A program made the position numbers and the translations under genes. This document shows, in pieces, positions 1 through 9,519 of a DNA stretch of 64,000 bases (positions are counted from its first letter, which is position 1; the number at the start of each line of letters is the position of its first letter). The DNA is taken from the NCBI RefSeq assembly GCF_014805685.1, contig NC_060887.1:15038963-15102962 (forward strand), given 5' to 3'. The notes under the pieces were generated by a model. It saw nothing but the letters and a program-made list of their open reading frames with translations. It did no database searches and was not told the DNA's origin. The DNA is from Silurus meridionalis. Its lineage: Eukaryota > Chordata > Actinopteri > Siluriformes > Siluridae.

Positions 1-2740
1 ATTTAAAATAGGCCAAACAAGTCTTTCAAAAAAGACAATAAAATATAGCAGTCATTTAAACAGGTTTTTTTAATTAACAAATAGATTTACAGTTTGATAT
101 CACAAAGTAAACAAACTATTATATTTAAAAAGAGAAAATATTATTTTACATTGGCAATGCTGGGGTTTGATCCCACAACCTTGTGGGGACCTGCTGATCG
201 ATAAACTGACACCTTAATCACTGAGCTATCAGTTCTGATGTAAACAAGCAGTCAATTAACCTAATAAACCAGCATGGCTTTTGTTCCATACTTCAATACC
301 ATGGAAAGCATATTTAAAATAGGCCAAACAATTATCTCAAAAAAAGACAAAAATATTAAGCAATATTTTGAACAGGTCTCTTTGATTAACAAATAGATTT
401 ACAGTTTAATGTCACAAAGAAGACAAACTATTAGATTTCAAATGAGAAATTATAATTTTACCTTGGCAATGCTGGGGCTTGAACCCACAACCTTGTGGGG
501 ACCTGCTGATTAATAACCCAACACCTTAACCACTGAGCTATCGGACCTGACTTGTGCAAGCAGTCAATAACCCTAATGAACCAGCATGGCTTCTGTTCCA
601 AACTTCAACACCATGTAACGCATATTTAAAAAGGGCCAAACAAGTCTTTCAAAAAGACAATAAAATATAGCAGTCATTTAAACAGGTTTTTTTAATTAAC
701 AAATAGATTTACAGTTTGATATCACAAAGTAAACAAACTATTATATTTAAAAAGAGAAAATATTATTTTACATTGGCAATGCTGGGGTTTGATCCCACAA
801 CCTTGTGGGGACCTGCTGATCGATAAACTGACACCTTAATCACTGAGCTATCAGTTCTGATGTAAACAAGCAGTCAATTAACCTAATAAACCAGCATGGC
901 TTTTGTTCCATACTTCAATACCATGGAAAGCATATTTAAAATAGGCCAAACAATTATCTCAAAAAGACAAATAAATTAAGCAATATTTTAAACAGGTCTC
1001 TTTAATTAACAAATAGATTTACAGTTCGATATCACAAAGTAGACAAACTATTATATTTCAAAAGAGAAATTATAATTTTACCTTGGCAATGCTGGGGCTT
1101 GAACCCTCCACCTTTTGGGGATCTGCGGCTCGATAAACCCGACACCTTAACCACTGAGCTATCAGATATGACTTATGCAAGCAGTCAATAAGCCTAATGA
1201 ACCAGCATTGCTTCTGTTCCATACTTCAACACCATGTAACTCATATTTAAAATAGGCCAAACAAGTCTTTCAAAAAAGACAAAGAAATAAAACAGTCTTT
1301 TAAACAGGTCTCTTTAATTAACAAATAGATTTAGAGTTTAATGTCACAAAATAGACAAACTATTTTTTTTTTTCAGAAGAGAAATAAGAATTTTACCTTG
1401 GCAATGCTGGGGATTGAACCCACAACCGTGTGGGGACCTGCTGGTTGGTAAACCTACACCTTACCCACTGAGCTATCAGACTTGACTTCTGCTAGCAGTC
1501 AATAAACCTAATGAACCAGCATGGCTTCTGTTCCATGCTTCAATACCATGGAACGCATATCTAAAATAGGCCAAACAATTATCTCAAAAAAGACAAATAA
1601 AAAAAGCAATATTTTAAACAGGTTTCTTTAATTAACAAATAGATTTACAGTTTAATGTCACAAAATAGACAAACTATTATATTTCAAAAGAGAAATAAGA
1701 ATTTTACCTTGGCAATGCTGGGGTTTGAACCCACAACCTTGTGGGGACCTGCTGATCGATAAACCAACACCTTAACCACTGAGCTATCAGATCTGACTTA
1801 TGCAAGCAGTCAATAAGCCTAATGAACCAGCATGGCTTCTGTTCCAAACTTCAACACCATGTAACTCATATTTAAAATAGGCCAAACAAGTCTTTCAAAA
1901 AAGACAAATAAATAAAGCAATATTTTAAACAGGTTTCTTTAATTAACAAATAGATTTACAGTTTGATATCACAAAGTAGACAAACTATTATATTTCAAAA
2001 GAGAAATTATAATTTTACCTTGGCAATGCTGGGGCTTGAACCCACAACGTTGTGGGGACCTGCTGATTAATAACCCAACACCTTAACCACTGAGCTATCA
2101 AATCTGACGTATGCAAGAAGTCAATAAGCCTAATGAACCAGCATGGCTTCTGTTCCATACTTCAACACTATGTGGTTCATATTTAAAGTAGGCCGAACAA
2201 GTCTTTCAAAAAGACAATAAAATATAGCAGTCATTTAAACAGGTTTTTTAATTAACAAATAGATTTACAGTTTAATGTCACAACGTAGACAAACTATTAT
2301 ATTTAAAAAGAGAAATAACAATTTTACCTTGGCGATGTTGGGACTTGAACCCACAACCTTGTGTGGACCTGCTGATCGATAAACCGACACCTTAACCACT
2401 GAACTATCAGATCTGACTTATGCAAGCAGTCAATAAGCCTAATGAACCAGCATTGCTTCTGTTCCATACATCAACAACATGTAACTCTTATTTAAAATAG
2501 GCCAAACAAGTCTTTTAAAAAAGATAAAGAAATAAAGCAATCTTTTACACGTCTTGTTAATTAACAAATCAATTTACAGTTAATGTCACAAATTAGACAA
2601 ACTATTATATTTCAAAAGAGAAATTATAAATTTTATCTTGGCAATGCTGGGGCTTGAACACACAACCTAGAGGGGACCTACTGACACGTAACCCTACGCC
2701 TTACCCACTGAGCTATCAGACATGTGCAAACAGTCAATAA
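1..2740 (-). repeat. Tandem array, ~311-bp unit with tRNA-like core (part 1)
   Basis: Nine consecutive units are visible. The motif TTGGCAATGC recurs at 151, 463, 773, 1083, 1398, 1709, 2020, 2329 and 2638, a spacing of 309-315 bp. Read on the minus strand, each unit has about 82 nt that resemble a tRNA: an A-box-like TAGCTCAGTGGTT and, about 45 nt later, a B-box-like GGTTCAAGCCC. In many copies the latter fits the consensus GGTTCRANYCC. The acceptor and D stems do not pair well, so this is a tRNA-derived sequence and not a functional tRNA. The rest of the unit is AT-rich and contains a conserved AACCAGCATGGCTTCTGTTCC block. The array begins before base 1, so its full length is unknown. It most likely began as a tRNA-derived SINE head captured in a satellite; transcription by polymerase III is possible but unproven. 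Confidence 0.9.
151..232 (-). other. tRNA-like core of a satellite unit (representative)
   Basis: Representative Pol III-like core. Equivalent cores lie at about 463-542, 773-854, 1083-1165, 1398-1479, 1709-1790, 2020-2100, 2329-2410, 2638-2719 and 6638-6719. This copy and the one at 773 carry a changed A box (GTGATT instead of GTGGTT) and a changed B box (GGATC instead of GGTTC), so they are probably the weakest. The copy at 1398 has GGTTCAATCCC and the copy at 463 has GGTTCAAGCCC, both good B boxes. Confidence 0.7.
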
Positions 2741-2804
2741 GATTAGATTAGATTAGATTAGATTAGATTAGATTAGATTAGATTAGATTAGATTAGATTA
2801 GATT
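2741..2804 (-). repeat. (GATTA)n LINE 3' tail
   Basis: About thirteen copies of GATTA at the 3' end of the minus-strand LINE. It serves as the element's short-repeat tail in place of poly(A). It is not telomeric, since the unit is not TTAGGG. Confidence 0.9.
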
Positions 2805-3103
2805 CGATTCAACTTTATTGTCATTACACATGTACAAGTACAAGGCAACGAAATGCAGTTTGGATCTAACCAGAGTGCAATAACAGCAAGTGCAGGATAT
2901 ATAGCTTTTACATGAATTTACATAGTTAAATAAAATAAAATATAGTCTATAAACAGTAATTTAAAGATGAATATGTACTATAAATGTAGTATACAGATGA
3001 ATATATATGTACTGAAAACAATATACAGATGAGTATATATATGTACTATGAATATAATTACAGATGAATATATATATATGTACTATGAACAATAATATAC
3101 AGA

Positions 3104-3184
<81 letters not shown>

Positions 3185-3487
3185 TATGAACATGCTATAC
3201 AGATGCCTATTACTATACACAGAGATTTACAGAAGGATGTAAGCGGTGGACATAATAATATTGCTATAGCTATAAACAGAAAACGGGTATATGTACAGTG
3301 GTGATACGTTTATGGTGAGCAGCAATACAAAAAAGAGCAGTGTGCAAATGAGCAAAGGTTTGTGTAAACAGTCCGTGCAATAACAAAGTGTGAGGTGAGA
3401 AATGATCAGTGTCTTGGTGAGCATAAGTTTTTGTTCAGAGAGTCCATTAGCAAAGAGTGTGAGGTGTGGGGGGAATGTGGTAGTGTA
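2805..3487 (-). repeat. LINE 3' UTR with imperfect tandem repeats and (AT)n
   Basis: This is the untranslated 3' region of the minus-strand LINE. Between 2940 and 3215 an AT-rich unit with the core ACAGATGAATATATAT recurs about five times at roughly 45-bp spacing. The (AT)n run at 3107-3180 is an expansion of one of these units. The segment at 2812-2870 (CTTTATTGTCATTACACATG and following) is the conserved end next to the tail. Confidence 0.75.
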
Positions 3488-4558
3488 TCAGTGAGTGTCA
3501 GAGTTCAGTAAAGAGACAGCTCTAGGAAAAAAGCTGTTCTTTAGTCTGCTGGTCCTGGTCCGGAGGCACCTGTAACGCCTGCCGGAGGGCAGAAGAGAAA
3601 ACAGTCTATGGGCGGGATGAGAGGAGTCCTTAAGAATGCTACGAGCTCGATGCAGACAGCGTTTCTTTTGGATGTCCTCCATGGCTGGGAGTGGAGTCCC
3701 TGTGATGCGCTGGGCAGTTTTCACCACCCGCTGCAGTGCCTTACGCTCTGCAGCAGAGCAGCTCCCATACCAGACTGTAACACAGCTGGTCAGGATGCTC
3801 TCTACTGCGCAGCGGTAGAAGTTCACCAGGATATCCGAGGAGAGCTGATTTTTTTTAAGTGTCCTCAGGAAAAAGAGGCGCTGGTGAGCCTTCTTGACCA
3901 GGCTGGAGGTGTTGATATTCCAGAACAGGTCTGCCGAGATGTGGATCCCCAGGAACTTGAAACTGGAGACACGATCAACAGCCATGCCGTTGATGTGGGT
4001 GGTGTCATGTGTGCCTCTTGCCTCCTTCCTGAAGTCCACAATAAGCTCCTTTGTCTTGGAGGTGTTAAGGAGCAGGTTGTTGTTGTTGCACCATGTGGCT
4101 AGGTGCTGAATCTCCTCCCTGTAGGCAGTCTCATCATTGTTGGTGATGAGACCAATCACGGTAGTGTCATCTGCAAACTTGATGATGGAGTTAGATCCAT
4201 TCACAGGCCTGCAGTCGGAGGTGAAGAGGGAGTAGAGGAAGGGGCTAAGCACATAGCCCTGTGGTACACCAGTGTTGAGTGTGATGGTGTTGGAGCAGAT
4301 GGAGCCAGATCTAACTTGCTGGGGTCTTTTGGTCAGAAAGTCCATGACCCAGTTGCAGGTGGAGGTGTTAATGCCCAGATCTAGAAGTTTGGCTATTAAC
4401 TTAGATGGAATGATGGTATTGAATGCTGAGCTAAAGTCAACAAACAGCATACGTGCATAGGTGTTCTTATTGTCCAAGTGTGTGAGCACAGAGTGCAGTG
4501 CCATGGAAACTGCATCTTCTGTGCTTCTATTGCTCGTAGGGAAACTGGTGGGAGTCAA
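3488..4558 (-). pseudogene. LINE reverse transcriptase, C-terminal part
   Basis: A 356-codon open frame that encodes most of the RT catalytic domain. Motif A is DFSSAFNT at about residues 41-48, motif B is [12 protein letters not shown] at 96-107, the catalytic FADD is at 128-131, and FKFLGIHI at about 200-207 matches motif E. The C-terminal region, with a [13 protein letters not shown] block and an [19 protein letters not shown] end, is typical of fish L2-like elements. The start methionine given by the open frame is artificial. The true upstream part lies in another frame (4527-5552), joined by a frameshift near 4540 at the NRSTEDAV block. RT copies the element RNA at the nicked target. The product is probably inactive because of the frameshift. 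Confidence 0.88.
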
Positions 4559-5552
4559 ATGTGGTTGGCAGAGAGTCCTTCAGGTGTGCCAGGACCAGCC
4601 GCTCAAAGCACTTCATGACAATGGGTGTCAGTGCTACAGGGCGGTAGTCGTTCAGGCATGTTGGGTTGGAGTGTTTCGGCACTGGCACAATGGAGGTACA
4701 TTTAAAGCAAGTGGGAACAGCTGCTTGGGCAAGAGACAGGTTGAAGATGTCAGTAAAGACCCCAGCAAGCTGCTCAGCACATGCCCTGAGTACGTGACCA
4801 GGGATGTTGTCTGGTCCCGCGGCTTTGTGAGCGCTAATCCGGCTCAGTGCATTGCAGACATCTGTGGAGGAGAGTTTGATTGGAGAGTGATCAGCCGAGA
4901 GTTTGAGCTTGGTGGCAGTTTCTTTGTTGTCTCTCTCAAAGCGAGCATAAAAGTCATTAAGCTCATTCAGAAAGAGGACATCAGTGGCAGCGGGGGTGGA
5001 GTGGGAGGATTTGTAATCACTGATGGCCTGGATGCCTTGCCACATGCGTCGAGGGTCAGAGTTAGAAAAATGCTCCTCTATCTTTAGCTTGTAGCAGTGC
5101 TTGGCCTCTTTGATGCCCCTCTTCAGGTTAGCTCTGGATGTGCTGTAGGCCTGAGCGTCACCTGACCTGAAGGCAGTAGTGCGTGCCTTCAGCAGGAGGC
5201 GCACCTCCTTGTTAATCCATGGCTTCTGATTTGGGTATGTAATGATCTGTTTCTGGGTAGTAACACTGTCTGTGGTGGAACTGATGTTATCCAGAACAGA
5301 GGAGGTGTAGCAGTCAATGTCTGTGTGAGCGTCACTGGTGGCCTGAGAAGCAAATGTACTCCAGTCTGTGTGTAAAACCTTTCCTGGAGTGTGAAATCTG
5401 CGTCTGGGCCACACCTTGATGGTTCTCACTGATGGCTTTACCCGGTTGATGAGGGTGCATATTTGGGGTGAGAAACAAAGAAAGGTGATCTGACTGTCCC
5501 AGGTGGGGGAGGGGGGTTGCAACGTAAGCTCCAGCCATGTTTGTGTATACAT
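4527..5552 (-). pseudogene. LINE endonuclease end, linker and N-terminal reverse transcriptase
   Basis: A 341-codon open frame. Its last third holds the N-terminal RT blocks [14 protein letters not shown] (about residues 224-237) and [20 protein letters not shown] (about 300-319). The middle is the linker typical of this LINE type, with WINKEVRLLLKAR near residue 115. The first residues overlap the endonuclease end in a shifted frame. It ends just after the FDSHQFPYE block, where a frameshift breaks continuity with the RT catalytic frame downstream. Together with that frame it would make one long ORF2 protein. Confidence 0.85.
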
Positions 5553-6060
5553 GGTCTAAAGTTTTGTTCCCTCTGGTGTGACATGAAACATGTTGATGAA
5601 ATTTTGGAAGAAATGCCTTTAAGTTTGAGTGATTAAAATCTCCGCAAAATAAACGCAGCTTCGGGTGAACAGTCTGTTATTTACTGATGGCCGCATAAAG
5701 TTCTTTCATAGCGAGCTTAGCATCAGCATCGGGGGGAATGTAAGCAGCAGTAATAATGGTGGAAGTGAACTCCCGCGGTAGATAAAACGGTCTACATTTA
5801 ACCATGAGAAACTCCAGGTTAGCTGAACAATGACTCTCGACAATAACAGAGTTCGTGCACCAAGCTTTGTTGACATAAATGCACAGTCCACCGCCTCTGG
5901 TCTTACCGGAGCCATCTAATGTCCTATCCGCCCGGAGTGTGTGTCGTCCCGCTAGCTCAATAGCGTTGTCCGGAATGCCGCTGTGTAGCTATGTTTCCGT
6001 GAAAATCATGACATTACAGTTCCGAAGTTTCATGCTGTGAGTGATGCTGAGTCGAATCTC
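5332..6060 (-). pseudogene. LINE AP-like endonuclease domain
   Basis: Translation of the minus strand gives an exonuclease-endonuclease-phosphatase domain. A GGGLCIYVNKAWCTNS block lies near 5870, GDFNHSNL near 5630, and SDHLSLFL near 5480. GDFN and SDH carry the conserved metal and catalytic residues of this nuclease, which nicks the target so that RT can prime. One in-frame TAA lies between ELYAAISK and QTVHPKL, near 5680, so this copy is broken. The domain is otherwise well preserved. Confidence 0.8.
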
Positions 6061-6441
6061 CTCCATTTTGTTCACCAGCAACCAAACATTGGCGAGGAAG
6101 ATGCTGGGTAAAGAGAGCCGGTGTGGTGTTAGCTTTAGCTTAGCTTTCACTCCACCACGCTTCCCCCGCCTTTGTTTACGATCTCGACGCCGCCTGCGAG
6201 CACTTCCACCCGGCCGGGTAGAGTGAGCTGCCTCAGGTGCTCTGGTGATCTCAGGAAGGAGATGAAGGTTGTCCATAAAACTGTCGGGGAGTCGTAAACC
6301 AATATCCAAAAGCTCACATCGTGTGTACGATGTATATGCACAGCTGTTCTGCACAAACAGACCCGATACGAGCAACAGAAATACCGCAAAATTGCAGATT
6401 CTGGAGAGACCCTGAGCCTCGCGATGTGCTCGCGCTGCCAT
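5989..6441 (-). pseudogene. LINE N-terminal segment
   Basis: The frame starts at an ATG formed exactly at the satellite junction (6439-6441). It runs through a hydrophobic stretch, FAVFLLLVSGLFVQ, then YTRCELLDIG and an arginine/lysine-rich stretch before the first endonuclease block, LVNKMEEIRLS. Fish LINEs of this type commonly have a hydrophobic leader and a YTR-ELL-IG motif. This suggests the 5' end is nearly complete. The hydrophobic leader looks like a signal peptide, but this is probably family baggage and not a secretion signal. The frame stops after NVMIFTET. Confidence 0.65.
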
Positions 6442-6907
6442 GAACCAGCGTGGCTTCTGTTCCATACTTCAACACCATGTAACTAATAATAAAAGTAGGC
6501 CAAACAAGTCTTTTAAAAAAGACAAAGAAATAAAGCAATCTTTCAAACAGGTTTTTATAACTAACAAATAGATGTACAGTTTAATATCACAAAGTATACA
6601 AACTATTACATTTTAAAAGAGAAATAAGAATTTTACCGTGGCACTGCTGGGGCTTGAACCCACAACCTGGTGGGGATCTGCTGGTCGATAAACCTACAAC
6701 TTACCCACTGAGTTATCAGACCTGACTTGTGCAACCAGTCAATAAGCCTAATGAACCAGCATTGCTTCTGTTCCAACCTTCAACAACATGTAACTCTCAT
6801 TTAAAATAGGCCAAACAAGTCTTTCAAAAAAAGGCAAATAAATAAAGCAGTCTTTTAAACAGGTCTTTTTAATTAACTAATAGATTTACAGTTTAATATT
6901 ACAAAGT
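6439..6907 (-). repeat. Tandem array, ~311-bp unit (part 2)
   Basis: The satellite resumes here with one full unit (tRNA-like core at 6638-6719) and most of another, up to the second LINE insertion. The sequence is the same family as 1-2740, with moderate divergence. Confidence 0.88.
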
Positions 6908-6956
6908 GGTCATAAGGAGCCCAGCTCTCAGGCTGAGGGTGACCAGCAGTGGGTGA

Positions 6957-8582
6957 ATGATCTTAATCTATACTTTAACAGATTTGATCAGCTACCCTCC
7001 CCTACCCCCATCCAGTCCCCCCTGCTGCAATCCCCCTTCTCTGGTTCCACAGCAAGCAGCTCCAGCCCCACCTCTCTCTGCACTGCTATCAGCTCACAGT
7101 CAATATACAACACACCTAACTTCCCCCCCTGCCGATTCCCTCCAGCCAACACTCCATCAATACACACTGCCCCTTACAGAAGCCCAGGTGAGAATGGAGC
7201 TCAGGAAGATCAAAGCGAAGAAGGCTATGGGCCCAGACAGCATCAGTTCCAGGCTACTAAAGACCTGTGCAGACCAGCTGTGCGGCATATTGCTGTACAT
7301 GTTTGACCTGAGCCTGAAGCTGGGGAAGGTGCCACAGCTATGGAAAACATCCTGCGTGGTGCCTGTTCCAAAGACGTCGCACCCAAAAGATTTTGGGGAC
7401 TACCAACCAGTAGCACTGACCTCCCATCTGATGAAGACATTGGAGAGGCTGGTGCTCACTCATCTCCGACCTCTGGTGAGCCCATCAATGGATCCACTTC
7501 AGTTTGCCTACCAACCTGGCATTGGAGTGGAAGATGCAGTCATCTTCCTCCTAAATCGGGCTACTTCACACCTGGAAAAGGCTGGGAGCACTGTGAGAGT
7601 CATGTTTTTTGACTTCTCTAGAGCTTTTAACACCATCCAACCTGTGTTCCTGAGGGATAAGATGGTGTACATGGGAGTGGACCATCATCTGTCAGCCTGG
7701 ATACTGGACTACCTCACAGACCGACCACAGTATGTGAGGACTCGTGACTGTGAGTCTGACATGATTGTCTGCAACACTGGAGCCCCGCAGGGAACAGTTC
7801 TTGCCCCGTTTCTCTTCACCATCTACACTGCAGACTTCATGTTTAGCTCAGCAACCTGTCACCTACAGAAGTTCTCTGATGACTCTGCCATTGTCGGTCT
7901 GATCACGAATGATGATGACAGAGAGTACAGAGGACTGATACAGAACTTTGTGGACTGGTGCCAACGGAGCTGCCTCCAGATAAACGCGGGGGAAACCAAA
8001 GAACTGGTGGTGGATTTTCGTAGGCACAAGCACACTTCATCACTTCCATTGGTAAACATTCAGGAAAAGGACATTGTGAGAGTGGACTCTTACAAATACC
8101 TGGGTGTTCACCTAAACAACAAACTGGACTGGACAGACAACACTGAGGCAATCTATAAGAAAGGGCAGAGCAGACTCTTTCTGCTGAGGAGACTAAGGTC
8201 TTTTGGAGTGCAGGGAGAGCTACTGAAGACCTTTTTTGACTCTGTTGTGGCATCAGCCATATTCTATGGAGTGGCCTGCTGGGGTAGCAGCATCTCTACT
8301 GCAGGCAGGAAGAGACTAGACAAGCTGATCAGGAAGGCCAGCTCAGTCCTGGGGATTCCCCTGGACACTGTACAGGAGGTGGGAGAAAGGAGGATGGTAG
8401 CAAAACTATCATCATTACTGCAGAATGCCTCCCACCCCCTGTATGAAACTGTTACCTCGTTGAGCAGCTCCTTCAGTGACAGACTGCGTCTTCAGTTACA
8501 TCCTAAGTGTCTGAAGGAGCGATACAGAAGGTCTTTTCTCCCTGCTGCTATTAGACTGTACAATAAAAGCTGCTCCCAGTAA
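6957..8582 (+). CDS. LINE reverse transcriptase (541 codons, 5'-truncated)
   Basis: The longest intact coding frame of the window. The first 70 residues are proline-rich and probably out of frame with the original N-terminus, since the NDLNLYFNRFDQ reading lies in another frame at 6953. From residue 71 on it reads as RT: KAKKAMGPDSISSRLL (87-101), DYQPVALTSHLMKTLERLVL (148-167, where most relatives have DYRP), motif A FFDFSRAFNTI (217-227), motif B NTGAPQGTVLAPF (273-285), catalytic FSDD (306-309, in place of the usual FADD or YADD), ETKELVVDF (346-354) and YKYLGVHL (379-386). It ends in the usual RYRRSFLPAAIRLYNKS. The aspartates of motifs A and C are present. Without endonuclease and 5' end, this copy could not move by itself. 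Confidence 0.85.
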   Translation: MILIYTLTDLISYPPLPPSSPPCCNPPSLVPQQAAPAPPLSALLSAHSQYTTHLTSPPADSLQPTLHQYTLPLTEAQVRMELRKIKAKKAMGPDSISSRLLKTCADQLCGILLYMFDLSLKLGKVPQLWKTSCVVPVPKTSHPKDFGDYQPVALTSHLMKTLERLVLTHLRPLVSPSMDPLQFAYQPGIGVEDAVIFLLNRATSHLEKAGSTVRVMFFDFSRAFNTIQPVFLRDKMVYMGVDHHLSAWILDYLTDRPQYVRTRDCESDMIVCNTGAPQGTVLAPFLFTIYTADFMFSSATCHLQKFSDDSAIVGLITNDDDREYRGLIQNFVDWCQRSCLQINAGETKELVVDFRRHKHTSSLPLVNIQEKDIVRVDSYKYLGVHLNNKLDWTDNTEAIYKKGQSRLFLLRRLRSFGVQGELLKTFFDSVVASAIFYGVACWGSSISTAGRKRLDKLIRKASSVLGIPLDTVQEVGERRMVAKLSSLLQNASHPLYETVTSLSSSFSDRLRLQLHPKCLKERYRRSFLPAAIRLYNKSCSQ

Positions 8583-8659
8583 ACCATTAACCAAAATATA
8601 CACTGTTATTACTGTTCAATGGTGTAATAGTTACTGTTTTTACTGTTTTACTATTTAAT

Positions 8660-8800
8660 AATACTACCTGTGTGCAATATTACCTGCAATATGTGCAATA
8701 TTACCTGCAATATGTGCAATATCACCTGAAATACGTGCAATATCACCTGCAATACGTGCAATACCACCTGTGTGCAATACAACCTGCAATACATACTTTC
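8660..8800 (+). repeat. ~21-bp minisatellite in the LINE 3' UTR
   Basis: Seven imperfect copies of a unit like TGTGCAATATTACCTGCAATA follow each other between the RT stop codon and the conserved 3' end of the element. Confidence 0.8.
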
Positions 8801-8967
8801 CCTCATCTGTATTTATACATTGTGTTGTGTATATACTTGTATATTATAGTATGTCTTATTCGTCTATTTGTTTATATATTTGCATTTATTTTTTATTTTT
8901 TTCATGCTGCGGTAACAAAGAAATTTCCCCACTGTGGGACGAATAAAGGTTTATCTTATCTTATCTT

Positions 8968-9028
8968 AAGTAGACAAACTATTAGATTTCAAAAGAGAAA
9001 TTAAAATGTTACCTTGGCAATGCTAGGG
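8968..9028 (-). repeat. Tandem array, last partial unit
   Basis: Satellite text from TAGACAAACTATTAG to CCTTGGCAATGCTAGG. It stops inside the tRNA-like core and gives way to unrelated sequence, which marks the right edge of the array. Confidence 0.8.
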
Positions 9029-9241
9029 GCGCATAGATTACACAGTCACACAGGTTTTGTCTTTAAAATGGACCCCATGGGGTCTTTAGAAAAACCCTCA
9101 CTGGGCATGTCTAAACACTGTTTGGGAGGTGCTTGTATGGCTTTGCCGGTGGGGACCTCAGTTTAGGTCCCCCCGGTGACATGGGTCCCCATGAATCAGT
9201 GTGCATTCAGGTCGAAGTCCCCAACGATATAGGAGAACAAG

Positions 9242-9242
<1 letters not shown>
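9029..9242. other. GGTCCCC-rich repeat-like segment
   Basis: Contains several GGACC/GGTCCCC blocks (for example GGTGGGGACCTCAG and GGTCCCCCCGGTGACATGG) and leads directly into a (CA)n tract. Similar GTCCCC-to-(CA)n pieces are common in fish DNA, but I cannot name the family. No gene seen. Confidence 0.4.

Positions 9243-9297
<55 letters not shown>
9243..9297. repeat. (CA)n microsatellite
   Basis: Uninterrupted CA dinucleotide run of about 27 repeats. Confidence 0.95.
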
Positions 9298-9298
<1 letters not shown>

Positions 9299-9470
9299 TT
9301 TAACATTAATTATAATACTTCTGCAGCTTTGAATGTGTTGTAAATCGTAGACTGAACTTTTCATTTTAACACACTTTACTAAAAAATTCCTTAATGAGTT
9401 TGTTTTATTCATCACATTAATGTACTTATTGTTTACTGTTATGTCACAATTACATACAATGTTACATAAG

Positions 9471-9480
9471 AAAGAAAGAA

Positions 9481-9518
<38 letters not shown>
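9471..9518. repeat. (AAAG)n-(AC)n compound microsatellite
   Basis: Four AAAG/AAGA units followed by an AC run interrupted once by CG. Confidence 0.9.

Positions 9519-9519
<1 letters not shown>

Larger units (their letters stand above)
2741..6438 (-). mobile_element. Near full-length non-LTR retrotransposon (LINE, L2/CR1-like) inserted in the satellite
   Basis: A minus-strand LINE of about 3.7 kb that splits the satellite array. The satellite text runs up to CAGTCAATAA at 2740 and resumes with ATGAACCAGCG at 6440. Its 3' end is at the low coordinate and consists of a (GATTA)n tail. Upstream of the tail come a long 3' UTR, the RT domain, a linker, an AP-endonuclease domain and an N-terminal segment. 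I see no clear target-site duplication; about 8 bp of satellite seem to be missing at the junction. The family is placed by its RT text ([19 protein letters not shown]); L2 is the most likely clade, with Rex1 or CR1 as alternatives. Confidence 0.85.
6908..8967 (+). mobile_element. 5'-truncated LINE (L2/Rex1-like) inserted in the satellite
   Basis: A plus-strand LINE that interrupts the satellite. AAGT at 6904-6907 is repeated at 8968-8971, a likely 4-bp target-site duplication, after which the satellite continues with TAGACAAACT. It lacks the endonuclease and starts just before the RT domain (NDLNLYFNRFDQ frame at 6953). The 3' UTR ends with AATTTCCCCACTGTGGGAC, AATAAAGG and a short TTATC repeat. 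The same 3' end occurs at 52109-52160. Confidence 0.88.

Noticed and set aside
151..232. Functional tRNA gene
   Set aside because: A and B boxes are present, but acceptor and D stems do not pair and the unit is tandemly repeated.
1..2740. CRISPR-like array
   Set aside because: The repeats are about 311 bp and contiguous, with no short unique spacers. It is a satellite.
2741..2804. Telomere-like repeat (GATTA)n
   Set aside because: The unit is GATTA, not TTAGGG, and it sits at the 3' end of a LINE as its tail.
3608..5087. Plus-strand open frames of 164 and 208 codons
   Set aside because: They are antisense to the LINE RT and linker, which have clear RT motifs on the minus strand.
9158..9517. 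Cysteine/valine-rich 119-codon protein
   Set aside because: Produced by translation of (GT)n and (CA)n runs. The same applies to all CV, TH and YI repeat frames in the window.
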